From positions 1-64,000 of the forward strand of contig NZ_JACXWX010000015.1 in NCBI RefSeq assembly GCF_014764505.1: 64,000 bases of DNA, written 5' to 3'. The notes under the pieces are model-generated. The model made no database searches, was not told where the DNA came from, and worked only from the letters and a program-made list of their open reading frames with translations. Below are positions 26,396 through 35,243 of this stretch, one piece after another. The translations under genes and the position numbers were made by a program. Every line of letters begins with the position of its first letter. Position 1 is the stretch's first letter. The DNA comes from Phormidium tenue FACHB-886. Lineage in GTDB: Bacteria > Cyanobacteriota > Cyanobacteriia > Elainellales > Elainellaceae.

Positions 26396-26498
26396 ATATG
26401 GGGCTATTTCCCACAGTTTGGATACAGATCGATTATGCTTTCAACGGTTCTATGTAAAAAGCAGAAGGCATAACCATAGCTATTTATTCAATGTCTAA

Positions 26499-26714
26499 TT
26501 AGCGCCGCCGATCGTTCTTAGAGCAGTGCTTTCCTCTTTCCGAGGGCGGTAGAGACATGTATTCACCATAGAAAGTACTGAATGCAACAAATTGCTTAAC
26601 CAGCTTCTCAACTTGGGTCTGGATATTCAGCTTCTCAAATGACCGCGTGCCAGTACGTACAGCAGACCAAATCATATCTGCCTCCAGAATTGTATTAGAA
26701 GAATCAGACAACAA
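26499..26714 (-). CDS. Small hypothetical protein
   Basis: A possible 71-residue protein, starting at TTG (26714); an internal ATG at 26675 gives 58 residues beginning MIWSAVRTGTRS. It has a helical, mixed-charge centre, EKLNIQTQVEKLVKQFVAF, and a basic tail. I know no family. It follows the conserved gene at 26734-27033 by 19 bp on the same strand. Coding status is uncertain. Confidence 0.4.
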   Translation of the reverse strand: MLSDSSNTILEADMIWSAVRTGTRSFEKLNIQTQVEKLVKQFVAFSTFYGEYMSLPPSERGKHCSKNDRRR

Positions 26715-26733
26715 ATGGTAACCGCTCCGTCAC

Positions 26734-27033
26734 CTAACGGTAATCGGCATAATATCGCTGCTCTATCCATATCCGAACTTCTTGTTCAGAGCCAAGCATA
26801 CTTAATTCGCCTGTAGCTGGATCAAATACCTGAAAATACCAGTTGCCTGCGCGGTCGCGCTTACGCCAAATTTGCGGCTCTGTGCGTCCTGATAGCAACG
26901 TTAGCAGACGTTCCCAAAAGTGGCGCAAGCGGCTAGGCTGAGCGGGGCGGAGGGCTTTTGCGCTCACGATCTCAGACGTTGCGTTCTCTGGTTTGAAGAG
27001 CAGAAAGTCGGGCGAAAAGTTAGAGGATTTCAT
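26734..27033 (-). CDS. Conserved cyanobacterial hypothetical protein
   Basis: A 99-residue soluble protein. The C-terminal half has the pattern PQIWRKRDRAGNWYFQVFDP, then TGELSMLGSEQEVRIWIEQRYY. This resembles short cyanobacterial proteins of unknown role whose C-terminal domain displays a W-Y-V-Y-D-P type strand and a terminal helix. The N-terminal 40 residues are basic and Pro-rich. It has no signal peptide and no catalytic motif I can name. Upstream is the divergent MocR regulator. Confidence 0.65.
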   Translation of the reverse strand: MKSSNFSPDFLLFKPENATSEIVSAKALRPAQPSRLRHFWERLLTLLSGRTEPQIWRKRDRAGNWYFQVFDPATGELSMLGSEQEVRIWIEQRYYADYR

Positions 27034-27431
27034 AATGACGTTCCGGGTGCTGATGAAGCTGGTACTACTCTATGAATTACAACCTGCAAGATCAAACGAA
27101 TCGCTTTATGACTCATATGAACAGAATTCATGCATAAAACAGATGCAATTCCGGCCAAGCGATCGACAATGATCTCAAGGCAACAGCTCAAGCTAAGGTA
27201 TCCCGCTGGTATCTATCTCGATCGGCAAACTTAGTTTGAGTTGTCATACTCTGAATTCTCTGCGATCTTTTCCAACCAGAACAGAGGCAGTTAAGCTAGA
27301 TTGTTATGAACACAGTTGAGAGTTGCATAACTGTTATGGTTATTGTGCCGTGAAACTGTACCGATCGCTGCCTCATCCTGCTGCGCTTTGCAGAAGCTCC
27401 GCCGCCGAGTGCTTTTCATTCTTTACACCCT
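27034..27431. other. Divergent intergenic region
   Basis: About 400 bp between the minus-strand hypothetical gene at 26734-27033 and the plus-strand MocR gene. It should hold both promoters and, since MocR proteins often control their own gene, possibly an operator. I see no strong repeat or hairpin. Confidence 0.45.
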
Positions 27432-28877
27432 ATGAAAGTTCAACTAATTGATGCGTCTCAGACAAACAACCTCTATGAACAGGTTGCCGATCGCATTTGT
27501 GATTTGATTCGAGAGGGAACTCTGCGACCAGGCGATCGATTGCCCTCGGTGCGGCGGCTGCATGAGCAGCTATCGGTGAGTATTTCAACGGTGCTAGAGG
27601 CATATCGTCTCCTGGAAGACCGGGGCTTGATTAGCGCTCGCCCCCAGTCGGGCTATTACGTGAAGCAAACGCTTTCAAATGCGCCAGAAGAGCCAAATCA
27701 GTCAAAGCCACCCAAGAGGGCGAGAACAATTGATAACTCGCTAGCGTTTCAAATTATTCGCCACATCAATCAGTCCCAAACGCTGAACTTGGGGGCCGCA
27801 GTTCCCGCGATGGAGATGCTGCCGCTCGATTCGCTGAATCGGCTAATGGGGCAAGTGCTGCGAAATCAACCGTTTCTCGCGCATAGCTACGACGTGCCGC
27901 CAGGATGCGAACCGCTACGGCATGAAGTTGCCCGACGGCTGATGGATGCAGGCTGCTCAGTTGCACCCGATGAAATTGTTACCACGAACGGCACCTTTGA
28001 GGCAGTTTATCTTTCGCTGAAAGCCGTGACGAAACCAGGGGATACAGTGGCGATCGAATCCCCGACTTACTACGGCTTGCTAGAAGCGATGGAAATCTTG
28101 CACCTGAAGGTGCTGGAGTTGCCGACTCATCCGCGCGATGGCATTTCGCTGATGCATCTAGAAAGTGCGCTGCAGAAGAAGCAAATTGCGACGGTGGCAC
28201 TGGTATCTAACTTCAGCAATCCGCTGGGAAGCTGTATGAATGATGCCAAGAAAAAAGCGTTAGTTGAGCTAATGACGCGCTACGATGTGCCGCTGATCGA
28301 AGATGACATCTACGGCGATCTCTATTTTGAAGGCAGCCGTCCCAAAGCATTGAAGGCATTCGATCGCAACGGCATCGTCCTCTACTGCGCATCCCATAGC
28401 AAAACGCTTTCTCCTGGTTTTCGAGTCGGCTGGGCGGTGGCAGGGCGCTACCAGTCGCAGGTGGAGCAGCTAAAGTGGGTGATCAACCAGACCACGGCAA
28501 TTGCTCCCCAGCTCACGATCGCGGCTTTCTTAGCCAATGGTGGATACGATCGCCATCTGCGCAATCTGCGCCGCACCTACCAGTCGCAGGTTGCCCTGCT
28601 AACGCAGGCGATCTGCGAATATTTCCCGTCAGAAACTAGAGTCACTCGTCCGAAAGGCGGACATGTCTTGTGGGTAGAGCTACCAGACTCCTTCGACTCG
28701 CTGCGGCTCTATCACGAAGCAGTGGAACGAAACATTAGCATCGCGCCCGGTGTCATGTTTTCGCCCTCCGGCAGCTATGGCAACTGCTTCCGGCTTAACT
28801 GCGGTTTGCCTTGGTCAGAGCGAGTGGAGCAGGCGATGCAAACATTGGGCAAATTAGCCAAGGAACAGTTGGGCTAG
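27432..28877 (+). CDS. MocR-type GntR regulator with aminotransferase domain
   Basis: A 481-residue fusion of an N-terminal GntR winged helix-turn-helix to a fold-type I aminotransferase domain, the layout of MocR/PdxR regulators. The DNA-binding part is GTLRPGDRLPSVRRLHEQL followed by ISTVLEAYRLLEDRGLI (about residues 30-70). The PLP lysine is in CASHSKTLSPGFRVGW near residue 326, with VSNFSNPLGS near residue 258. MocR proteins sense PLP or an amino-acid-like ligand. No pyridoxal or GABA gene is adjacent, so the target is unknown. Some members are true aminotransferases. Confidence 0.9.
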   Translation: MKVQLIDASQTNNLYEQVADRICDLIREGTLRPGDRLPSVRRLHEQLSVSISTVLEAYRLLEDRGLISARPQSGYYVKQTLSNAPEEPNQSKPPKRARTIDNSLAFQIIRHINQSQTLNLGAAVPAMEMLPLDSLNRLMGQVLRNQPFLAHSYDVPPGCEPLRHEVARRLMDAGCSVAPDEIVTTNGTFEAVYLSLKAVTKPGDTVAIESPTYYGLLEAMEILHLKVLELPTHPRDGISLMHLESALQKKQIATVALVSNFSNPLGSCMNDAKKKALVELMTRYDVPLIEDDIYGDLYFEGSRPKALKAFDRNGIVLYCASHSKTLSPGFRVGWAVAGRYQSQVEQLKWVINQTTAIAPQLTIAAFLANGGYDRHLRNLRRTYQSQVALLTQAICEYFPSETRVTRPKGGHVLWVELPDSFDSLRLYHEAVERNISIAPGVMFSPSGSYGNCFRLNCGLPWSERVEQAMQTLGKLAKEQLG

Positions 28878-28890
28878 TCCTGAAATTGGG

Positions 28891-29289
28891 CTAGTCCTCA
28901 AACAAGTCGAGCGGCAAGTGCCCATAGATGTCATTTACACCAGACTCATAGGCAGACTGGCATGCCACTAACACCCCGCGATGATTGCCTTCGTAAGGGC
29001 TGACATAGCACGATCCCGCTTTGGGATTGAACTTGAAATAAACGACGCCTTCGATCGGCTGCAGATTAAATGCTGTTTCGTAGCCTAGCGCTGCTGCGTA
29101 TGTTTGGAGCGATCGATAGCCCTGTGCAAAGCTTTCGGAACAAACGCCCAAGATTTGATAGTCAGACTGTTGGGCAACCTGCAGGAGCGCCTGCCGGACT
29201 TGCTGCCGTTCAGCCTGGGAGCGGATTGTTTTGTCAGTCAGACAATCGAACGCCTTGAGGAGAGAGTGAGCTGCTTCCAGGGAAGACAT
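28891..29289 (-). CDS. DUF1824 family protein
   Basis: A 132-residue cyanobacterial protein of the DUF1824 family, without known function. Typical segments are SDYQILGVCSESFAQGYRSL near residue 40, VYFKFNPKAGSCYVSPYEG near residue 82 and HRGVLVACQS near residue 102, ending in YGHLPLDLFED. I use the ATG at 29289; an upstream GTG at 29322 adds 11 residues and lacks a well-spaced ribosome binding site. It is convergent with the MocR gene, 13 bp apart. Confidence 0.85.
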   Translation of the reverse strand: MSSLEAAHSLLKAFDCLTDKTIRSQAERQQVRQALLQVAQQSDYQILGVCSESFAQGYRSLQTYAAALGYETAFNLQPIEGVVYFKFNPKAGSCYVSPYEGNHRGVLVACQSAYESGVNDIYGHLPLDLFED

Positions 29290-29820
29290 AAGCGCGGCAA
29301 ATAAAGGGGTGGAAATTATCACCTTATTAGGATGACATAGGACGGTTTCTTGTGTTATGTTTTCCGCTCAGAAATGTCATTTTAAGGTTAAGTAGTGCTC
29401 AATACAAAAGATTATCTTTTGAGAAAAAACAAGAAGGTTCGACACAATTCTCTCAGTTAAACGAGTACCAATTCAACCTTAAAGACAACCTTGAATTGAA
29501 GTAGTAAATTATCAATTTAACAACTTTAAAGATAGTCTTGGACTGCGGCAAACGCTTTAACCTTCGATAGTTTAAGGTGATCCCACTCGTTTTTATATAG
29601 ATTCGGTGAATTCACTGAAGAAATTTTAGAGAACTATTTACTGCTGTTAATGTATCCGTAGCTTAACAGGAGTATAAAGACAATCTAAATTATTATCTTG
29701 TCTTTGGGATCGCTAGAAAGCAACGTGAATCTCGCTTTCAAGCATTTTTACTTGGCAAAATCATTCTTTTACAAAGATGAGAATGAAGGTGAAGATTCGC
29801 GCTTATAAACCCTTGGCTTT
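29290..29820. other. AT-rich divergent intergenic region with a degenerate direct repeat
   Basis: About 530 bp between the DUF1824 gene and the Cys-rich small protein gene, clearly AT-rich. It contains a 25-bp degenerate direct repeat: CAACCTTAAAGACAACCTTG at 29474 and CAACTTTAAAGATAGTCTTG at 29521, with related words (TTTAAGGT) nearby. These could be protein-binding sites. No gene is visible. Confidence 0.5.
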
Positions 29821-30090
29821 ATGAAACCCATCGATCGCCTCGTTTCCGCCTGCCGTCACTGCCGCTTCTATAAATTAGAAGGGCGACGGGGTGGTCACTG
29901 CCAACTGCTTGACGTATCCATTCAAGGAAGCTGGACAGCTTGTGCGCTCGCTGCCTCCCCCTTCACAACTAAATGGCAGGAGCTAGAGGAGTTGATGGCG
30001 CTACAAACGCCCATCGAGCTACAGGCGATGGTACAGGAAGCCGATCTAATTAATCCTGCTTTGGTTGAGCCATCGGTTGGCTCCGTGTAA
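29821..30090 (+). CDS. Small Cys-containing conserved cyanobacterial protein
   Basis: An 89-residue protein with four conserved-looking cysteines: ACRHCRFYKL near residue 10, GGHCQLL near residue 26 and WTACALAA near residue 39. The spacing C-x2-C-n-C-n-C suggests a small metal or iron-sulfur site, which is inference. The rest is an acidic, helical tail. I recall similar short proteins in many cyanobacteria but no assigned function. It has a long AT-rich upstream region and its own terminator, so it is a single-gene unit. Confidence 0.7.
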   Translation: MKPIDRLVSACRHCRFYKLEGRRGGHCQLLDVSIQGSWTACALAASPFTTKWQELEELMALQTPIELQAMVQEADLINPALVEPSVGSV

Positions 30091-30115
30091 GCGGTTACAA
30101 ATTTGCAAAATCATA

Positions 30116-30144
30116 GCCTCATCCCGGGAAGGGATGAGGCTTTT
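30116..30144 (+). terminator. Rho-independent terminator
   Basis: GCCTCATCCC (30116-30125) pairs with GGGATGAGGC (30131-30140) across a 5-nt loop and is followed by TTTT. It ends the small Cys-containing protein gene. Confidence 0.92.
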
Positions 30145-30249
30145 GCTTGCACAAATGATCTACAGATGATCTAACGCATTCAAGAATTGCGGCTTAGCGC
30201 TTGCCCTCGCGCGCAGCAGGTTTCAGCAGCGCAATGCCCATTGAAATCC

Positions 30250-30290
30250 GCACGATGGGCAGGAGTGCTGTACATTCCTGCCCATCGTGC
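30250..30290. repeat. 15-18 bp hairpin between convergent genes
   Basis: GCACGATGGGCAGGA (30250-30264) pairs with 30276-30290; with a G-T wobble the stem grows to 18 bp with a 5-nt loop. The top of the hairpin, GGAGTGCTGTACATTCC, recalls the loop of the family 2 repeats (GAGTGCTCCACG). It lies between the plus-strand small gene and the end of glcF. The rest of 30145-30410 holds no gene I trust. Confidence 0.75.
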
Positions 30291-30410
30291 AAGCCCTTAG
30301 ACAACCTTAATTCTACGATTCTGCGATGTCTCGCTGAAACAACGCTATAGAAATAGGGATCTTCGGCTGCAATAGCTAGAGGCAATCTAAGATCATCTGA
30401 TCGCTATAGG

Positions 30411-31802
30411 CTACAAGCTTCTTTTACTTCCCTCAGCCTGTTTCCCTGAGCCTAGCCGGATACCCCGAATTGAATAATCCAACAGGCGAATCGGGTGAAT
30501 GACCTCGATCGATTTGTCTCGCTGTTGCAGATGCTTGAGAATCTGGAGAGAGCAGCCCGGATTCGAAGAGGCGATCAGGGTTGCACCCGTGTTCAGCAGG
30601 TTTTCGACCTTTTGCCGACCCAGCTCCTCTGAAACTTCTGGTTGCAGCATATTGTATACCCCTGCGCTGCCGCAGCACAGAGCTGCGTCGATTGGCTCTC
30701 GCAAACTCACTCCAGGAATTTGGCGGAGCAGCTGACGCGGCTGCAGGCTAATTTTTTGTCCATGCAGCAAATGACAGGCATCCTGATACACCAGCGTCAG
30801 CGGTTCTGCCTGCAAAGGATGCAGCTTTGTCGTTAGACCCACTGTGCTTAGAAACTCCTGAACGTCTTTAACTTTGCTGGCAAACGCTTTAGCCTTGTCG
30901 CGATACTGCGGATCGTCCTGAAGAATCTCGCCATAGTCTTTCAGCGTATGCCCGCAGCCTGCAGCGTTGATGATAATGGCATCCACCTGGGTGTCTTCAA
31001 AGGCATCGATCATCTGCCGCGCTAGGGCTTGGGCTTGGGCAGTTTGTCCTTGATGTTGCGGTAAGGCAGCACAGCAGCCCTGCGATCGCGGAATCACTAC
31101 TTCACAGCCATTAGCGCTCAAAACTCTGGCGGTGGCTTCGTTCACATCTGAGAAAAACAGCCGCTGCACACAGCCCAAAATCATCCCAACTCGGTAGCGA
31201 GTCTGCCCCTGCGCCGGAACCACCGTCGGCAGCGTATCTTGAAACGACTCAGGCGTCACAGTGGGCAGCAGCGCTTCCATTGCCGCCAGCCGAGGTGAAA
31301 TTCGCTGGAGTAACTTCGTCGATCGCATCAGCTTCGGAATGCCCAGCTTTTGATAAACCGCCAGTGGAGCCAGCAGCAGCCGAAGCCGATCTGGGTAGGG
31401 AAATAGCGAAAACAGGAGCTGCCGAAACAGCCGATCGCCTAAATTGCGAGGATAGTTCCGCTCTATTTGCGGACGAGTGGCGGCAATGAGCTGGTCATAC
31501 TGCACTCCGGAGGGGCAAGTGGTGACGCAGGCCAAACAGCCCAAGCAGGAATCAAAATGCTCCACCGAAGCAGAGGATAAAGGCGCTTCTCCTTCGTTGA
31601 TCGCATCCATTAAATAAATGCGTCCACGCGGAGAGTCAGTTTCTTTGCCCATTACACGGTAGCTGGGGCAGGTCGAGAGACAAAAGCCACAGTGAACGCA
31701 GGCATCGATCAGCTTCGGATCGGGTGGATGCTGAGCATCGAAGCCTGCTACAGGCGCAGGCTGAGGAGAGGCGATTGAATTGGGAAGGGAATTTGCAGTC
31801 AT
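30411..31802 (-). CDS. glcF: Glycolate oxidase iron-sulfur subunit
   Basis: GlcF, 463 residues, is the electron-transfer subunit of glycolate dehydrogenase, which oxidises photorespiratory glycolate to glyoxylate. Two ferredoxin-like [4Fe-4S] motifs are seen: CVHCGFCLSTCPSY near residue 35 and CLGCLACVTTCPSG near residue 87. Two CCG-type cysteine-rich domains follow, with SQGCCAALPQHQGQ near residue 243 and ALCCGSAGVYNM near residue 380. It lies 42 bp after glcE on the same strand. The catalytic glcD is not in this window and is probably elsewhere. Confidence 0.95.
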   Translation of the reverse strand: MTANSLPNSIASPQPAPVAGFDAQHPPDPKLIDACVHCGFCLSTCPSYRVMGKETDSPRGRIYLMDAINEGEAPLSSASVEHFDSCLGCLACVTTCPSGVQYDQLIAATRPQIERNYPRNLGDRLFRQLLFSLFPYPDRLRLLLAPLAVYQKLGIPKLMRSTKLLQRISPRLAAMEALLPTVTPESFQDTLPTVVPAQGQTRYRVGMILGCVQRLFFSDVNEATARVLSANGCEVVIPRSQGCCAALPQHQGQTAQAQALARQMIDAFEDTQVDAIIINAAGCGHTLKDYGEILQDDPQYRDKAKAFASKVKDVQEFLSTVGLTTKLHPLQAEPLTLVYQDACHLLHGQKISLQPRQLLRQIPGVSLREPIDAALCCGSAGVYNMLQPEVSEELGRQKVENLLNTGATLIASSNPGCSLQILKHLQQRDKSIEVIHPIRLLDYSIRGIRLGSGKQAEGSKRSL

Positions 31803-31844
31803 GGGTCGTATTACCGGAATAAAGCTGGAGCGGGGGTTTGTAGC

Positions 31845-33155
31845 TTAGATGCCACCCACAAACCGACCCGGGCTGAATAAATTTTCTGGATCAAACTGCC
31901 GTTTTAAAGTCTGCATCAGATTAATGGCATTGCCGGAATAGCCCCACACGTCTAGCTTTTGCTTCCAAGCAATCGGCGCTTCCAAAAGACTGAGAAAACC
32001 GCCCTGCTGCTGACAGCGATCGCGCAGCTCCAGTAATCCCTGCGGGGTCAACCTATCAGTATTGAAGCGGAGAGTCCCTAGCCCGCTGCCTGCATGCAGG
32101 ATGCCGATCGCTCCTTGGCTGTGGGCTAGCGCCAATATTTCAACAGCTTTTGCCGGGACTATTCCTATTTTGCAGGTAATCAGCGGCTCTGGGAGGCGCG
32201 ACTCGATTGGTTCTTGCAATTGCTGCCATAGAAGGTCTTCCGCTGCATCAGCCCAATCAGTACTGTCTAAACCGAGCGTCTGACCGAGTTCTACAAGCTG
32301 GGCAGCTTGCTTTTCAACGCTGACTTCAATGCTTTGGAAGCGGGCAATCAGGCTAAGTTCGCCCTTTGGGGAGTCGATCGCCTCAAACAGCAAGCTAGAT
32401 GTGACTAGCTCAGCGGCAGTCGGGGTCAAGCCGGAGGCAAGCAGGCTGGAGGCAGCAACGGCAATTGCCTCGCTTGTTCCCGTTAGCACGACCGTCCGCG
32501 ACGCAGTAGATAAAGGATACAGCCGAAACGTTAGCTGGCTAATGACACCCAACGTGCCATAGGAACCAGTTAAGAGCTTCATCAAATCATAGCCCGCCAC
32601 ATTTTTCACGACTCGTCCACCCGCTTTGGCGATCTTGCCATCGGCTCGCACTAGCGAAAGGCCGATCAAGAACTCGCGAATACCACCATATCGCTGCCGC
32701 AGCGCTCCGGTATCTGCCGTTGCCACAATGCCGCCCAAAGTCGCTTGACTGGCATAGGCAGGGTCAGCTGCCAGAAATTGCCCCTGCTGCTTCAATATCG
32801 CCTGCAGATCTGCAAACCGCAGCCCTGCTTCTGCTGTTACCGTCATATCTCCGGCTGCATGATCGATTAGGCGATTCAGCCGCGCTGTGCTAATCACAAC
32901 CTGCGCTGGTGTCAGCCCACCCCAATGCAGCTTACTGCCGCTGCCACAGACCAAAACGCGCCAACGATTGGCATGGATGCAGGCGATCGCCTCTGCTAGC
33001 TGCTCGACCGAGTTGGGAAATACCGCACAGTCAATTTGTGTTTCTGGCGTAAGGGCTTGGGCAATCTGAGAATGTAGTGCTGCCTCTAAAGCGTTTGTAG
33101 GGCAGACGGCATCAGCACCAAGGAGGCTTTCTAAGGTTTGGGCGATCGGACTCAT
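31845..33155 (-). CDS. glcE: Glycolate oxidase FAD-binding subunit
   Basis: GlcE, 436 residues, is a PCMH-type FAD-binding subunit of glycolate dehydrogenase. The FAD domain has VLVCGSGSKLHWGG near residue 68, then DPAYASQATLGGIVATADTG near residue 132 and GGRVVKNVAGYDLMKLLTGS near residue 180. The C terminus ends in FDPENLFSPGRFVGGI, usual for this oxidase family. It is upstream of glcF in the same transcript. Glycolate disposal is essential for growth in air in cyanobacteria, which fits. Confidence 0.95.
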   Translation of the reverse strand: MSPIAQTLESLLGADAVCPTNALEAALHSQIAQALTPETQIDCAVFPNSVEQLAEAIACIHANRWRVLVCGSGSKLHWGGLTPAQVVISTARLNRLIDHAAGDMTVTAEAGLRFADLQAILKQQGQFLAADPAYASQATLGGIVATADTGALRQRYGGIREFLIGLSLVRADGKIAKAGGRVVKNVAGYDLMKLLTGSYGTLGVISQLTFRLYPLSTASRTVVLTGTSEAIAVAASSLLASGLTPTAAELVTSSLLFEAIDSPKGELSLIARFQSIEVSVEKQAAQLVELGQTLGLDSTDWADAAEDLLWQQLQEPIESRLPEPLITCKIGIVPAKAVEILALAHSQGAIGILHAGSGLGTLRFNTDRLTPQGLLELRDRCQQQGGFLSLLEAPIAWKQKLDVWGYSGNAINLMQTLKRQFDPENLFSPGRFVGGI

Positions 33156-33361
33156 CGAGGACGTGAAAGCTAGAGGATGAGGAAAGCAGAAGTGATTTTC
33201 CCACTTCCGCTCTCACTCCTTAACCCTACACCCAGTAGACCGCTTGCGCGAATGCTTTTTAAGGACACGAGAAAGCGTGGAGGGATGCAGCCAAGCTGTG
33301 TAACACACGCACCCTGTCTTGCCCTGTTAGTAGCTGTCTCAGATGAAATTAGGTTTACTCT

Positions 33362-34252
33362 ATGAAATCCATTGATCCGACAGTCAAGGCGAGTAAGCCG
33401 AACGCACCAGCGCGAACAGGCACTCAGTCTACCTCTAGCCGATCGCTGGTTGACCAGATCGATCGCGTCCTGATTGTGGCTTATCGAGAGGCAACTGAGC
33501 GACTGGAGGCAGCTTTTATCGAAGCAGGCTTTGTCTGCGAGGTGCTGCGGCAGGTCGATCAGCCGGAGTACCAAGACTGTGCCGCAATCTACCGCTGTCT
33601 GCTAAATCACCACTGCGCATGGCAGCGAGCAGCAGCTGCATCAAAACCAACGCTGATTGTCGAGGCAGATTTTGTGCCGGTAGTTGGGTTAGGCAAGCTG
33701 CCGTTGCCCTTTGCGGTTGAGGAACCCAGCGTGGGGATGGCGTGGCTATACACCTGTGCAGCACAGCTCTTTAGCGTCAGCCAAGCGGAATTTGCGGAAG
33801 GGTTTTCTACGGGACTGGTTGCCTATGTGCTGACACCAGAGGGTGCAAAAGGACTACTACCCTTTGTAGAACACATCACCCAGGCACAGGGCACAGGCTA
33901 CTACAACTTCGACTCAGAAATCGATCAATTTCTCCGTCAACAAGGCTTCAGAAACTACATTCCGTTCCGCAACTACGGAGAACACGGCGGGAAAGCCAAT
34001 CCTGAACACCAGCACAATGGCATGAGCGGCATCCACCGAGCAGATGTGCTATTCGATCGGCTGGCTTTTCTGCCTGCCTACGCCTTAAACAGCCGCTGGC
34101 AGTTTTGGACAGCCCGATTGCAGGCCCGAGCGAAAGGGCTGGGGCGCTTGCTCTTAGGGAAGTATCTGCGTCCCAAAGTCGCCCTCAGCTCCAGCGTGCC
34201 GGATCGGCTGCTCCGTTTTACAATTTTGCGGCAGCTGACGCTGCGGCTGTAG
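33362..34252 (+). CDS. GT25-like glycosyltransferase family protein
   Basis: A 296-residue protein with features of LPS-type glycosyltransferases of family GT25: YQDCAAIYRCLLNHHCAWQR near residue 73, then TLIVEADFVPV near residue 98 as the acidic donor-binding strand. STGLVAYVLTPEGAKGLL follows near residue 157, and FDSEIDQFLRQQG near residue 190. GT25 enzymes transfer sugars to lipopolysaccharide cores or proteins. The first 35 residues are basic and low-complexity. No other cell-envelope gene is adjacent. The call rests on motif layout only. Confidence 0.6.
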   Translation: MKSIDPTVKASKPNAPARTGTQSTSSRSLVDQIDRVLIVAYREATERLEAAFIEAGFVCEVLRQVDQPEYQDCAAIYRCLLNHHCAWQRAAAASKPTLIVEADFVPVVGLGKLPLPFAVEEPSVGMAWLYTCAAQLFSVSQAEFAEGFSTGLVAYVLTPEGAKGLLPFVEHITQAQGTGYYNFDSEIDQFLRQQGFRNYIPFRNYGEHGGKANPEHQHNGMSGIHRADVLFDRLAFLPAYALNSRWQFWTARLQARAKGLGRLLLGKYLRPKVALSSSVPDRLLRFTILRQLTLRL

Positions 34253-34269
34253 GTTGTTGTCCTTCAGCC

Positions 34270-35052
34270 TTATGCGCTGGGAACCAATGCTGGACTCAGG
34301 GTCAGAACTTCTACTCCATCTGGGGTGACGGCGATCGTATGCTCAAACTGAGCTGAGAGCTTGCGGTCTTTAGTAACGGCGGTCCATTTGTCGGCGAGAA
34401 CTTCAACTTCCCAGGTGCCTTCATTGATCATGGGTTCGATCGTGAAGACCATACCCGGTCTTATCTTTTTGCCTTTGCCGTGAGTGCCGTAGTGGGGAAC
34501 CTGCGGTGCAGTGTGGAAGATGCGGCTGACTCCATGACCGACAAAATCGCGCACGACCGAAAATCCATTTGCTTCTGCATATTCCTGGATTGCCGCACCG
34601 ATGTCGCCAATTTTTGCACCCGGCTTAACCGCTCGGATGCCTCGCCACAAACATTCCTCAGTCACTTCAACCAGCTTACGGGCAATGGGTGAAGGCTCTC
34701 CCACAAAGAAGGTGCGCGAGGTATCACCGTGGTAGCCATCAACTAAAGGTGTGACGTCAATGTTGATGATGTCGCCGTCTTTCAAGATCTGCTTGGCGTT
34801 GGGGATGCCGTGGCAAACAACTTCGTTGATGCTGGTGCAAATGGATTTTGGAAAACCGTGATAGCCCAACGGCGCACTTTTTGCGCCCCGCTTCAGCGTC
34901 CAGGCTTCGGCGGCATCGTTGAGTTCTAGCGTGCTCACACCCGACTTCACCATGGGCGCAAGGTAGTCCAAGAGCGCAGAGGCAAACTGCCCTGCCTGCC
35001 GCATCTTTTCAATTTCTCGACTTGATAAAAGGACAATCTGTTCGTTATCCAT
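34270..35052 (-). CDS. map: Methionine aminopeptidase, type I
   Basis: Map removes the initiator methionine from new proteins. At 260 residues it is a type I enzyme without the zinc-finger extension. The five metal ligands are visible: Asp in DGDIINIDVTPLVDG and YHGDTSRTFF, His in FVGHGVSRIFH, Glu in FTIEPMI and Glu in SAQFEHTIAVT. The substrate-pocket His is in LGYHGFPKSICTSIN. GAGGTGG lies just upstream of the ATG. It is convergent with the GT25-like gene, 17 bp away. Confidence 0.97.
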   Translation of the reverse strand: MDNEQIVLLSSREIEKMRQAGQFASALLDYLAPMVKSGVSTLELNDAAEAWTLKRGAKSAPLGYHGFPKSICTSINEVVCHGIPNAKQILKDGDIINIDVTPLVDGYHGDTSRTFFVGEPSPIARKLVEVTEECLWRGIRAVKPGAKIGDIGAAIQEYAEANGFSVVRDFVGHGVSRIFHTAPQVPHYGTHGKGKKIRPGMVFTIEPMINEGTWEVEVLADKWTAVTKDRKLSAQFEHTIAVTPDGVEVLTLSPALVPSA

Positions 35053-35090
35053 GCCACCTCAGCGTTTGCTCACTGTATCCATGCCTACTC

Positions 35091-35202
35091 TATAGCGCTT
35101 CACACTCAAATGAAGAGTGCTTTCCGGTTGTATACCGTGTGCTGTGGAGCATACAGCATACAATAAGAAACCCAATACCTCACACGATTGGGAATCGCTA
35201 TA
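35091..35202. mobile_element. Putative 112-bp MITE-like element with TATAGCG terminal repeats
   Basis: The segment starts TATAGCGCTTC and ends GAATCGCTATA, 11-bp terminal inverted repeats with one mismatch and TA at both ends, as in elements moved by IS630/Tc1-like transposases. Inside are short hairpins at both ends (CACTC/GAGTG and CCCAAT/ATTGGG) and an imperfect central one. No open frame fits. It fills the gap between the map gene and the PLP decarboxylase gene. Confidence 0.55.
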
Positions 35203-35243
35203 TACAAATTTAGCTTTATTTGAATGGAAACGACTGGTTGCCG

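Noticed and set aside
30194-30385. 63-codon minus-strand open frame after glcF
   Set aside because: It spans the 30250 hairpin and has no start signal or homologous character.
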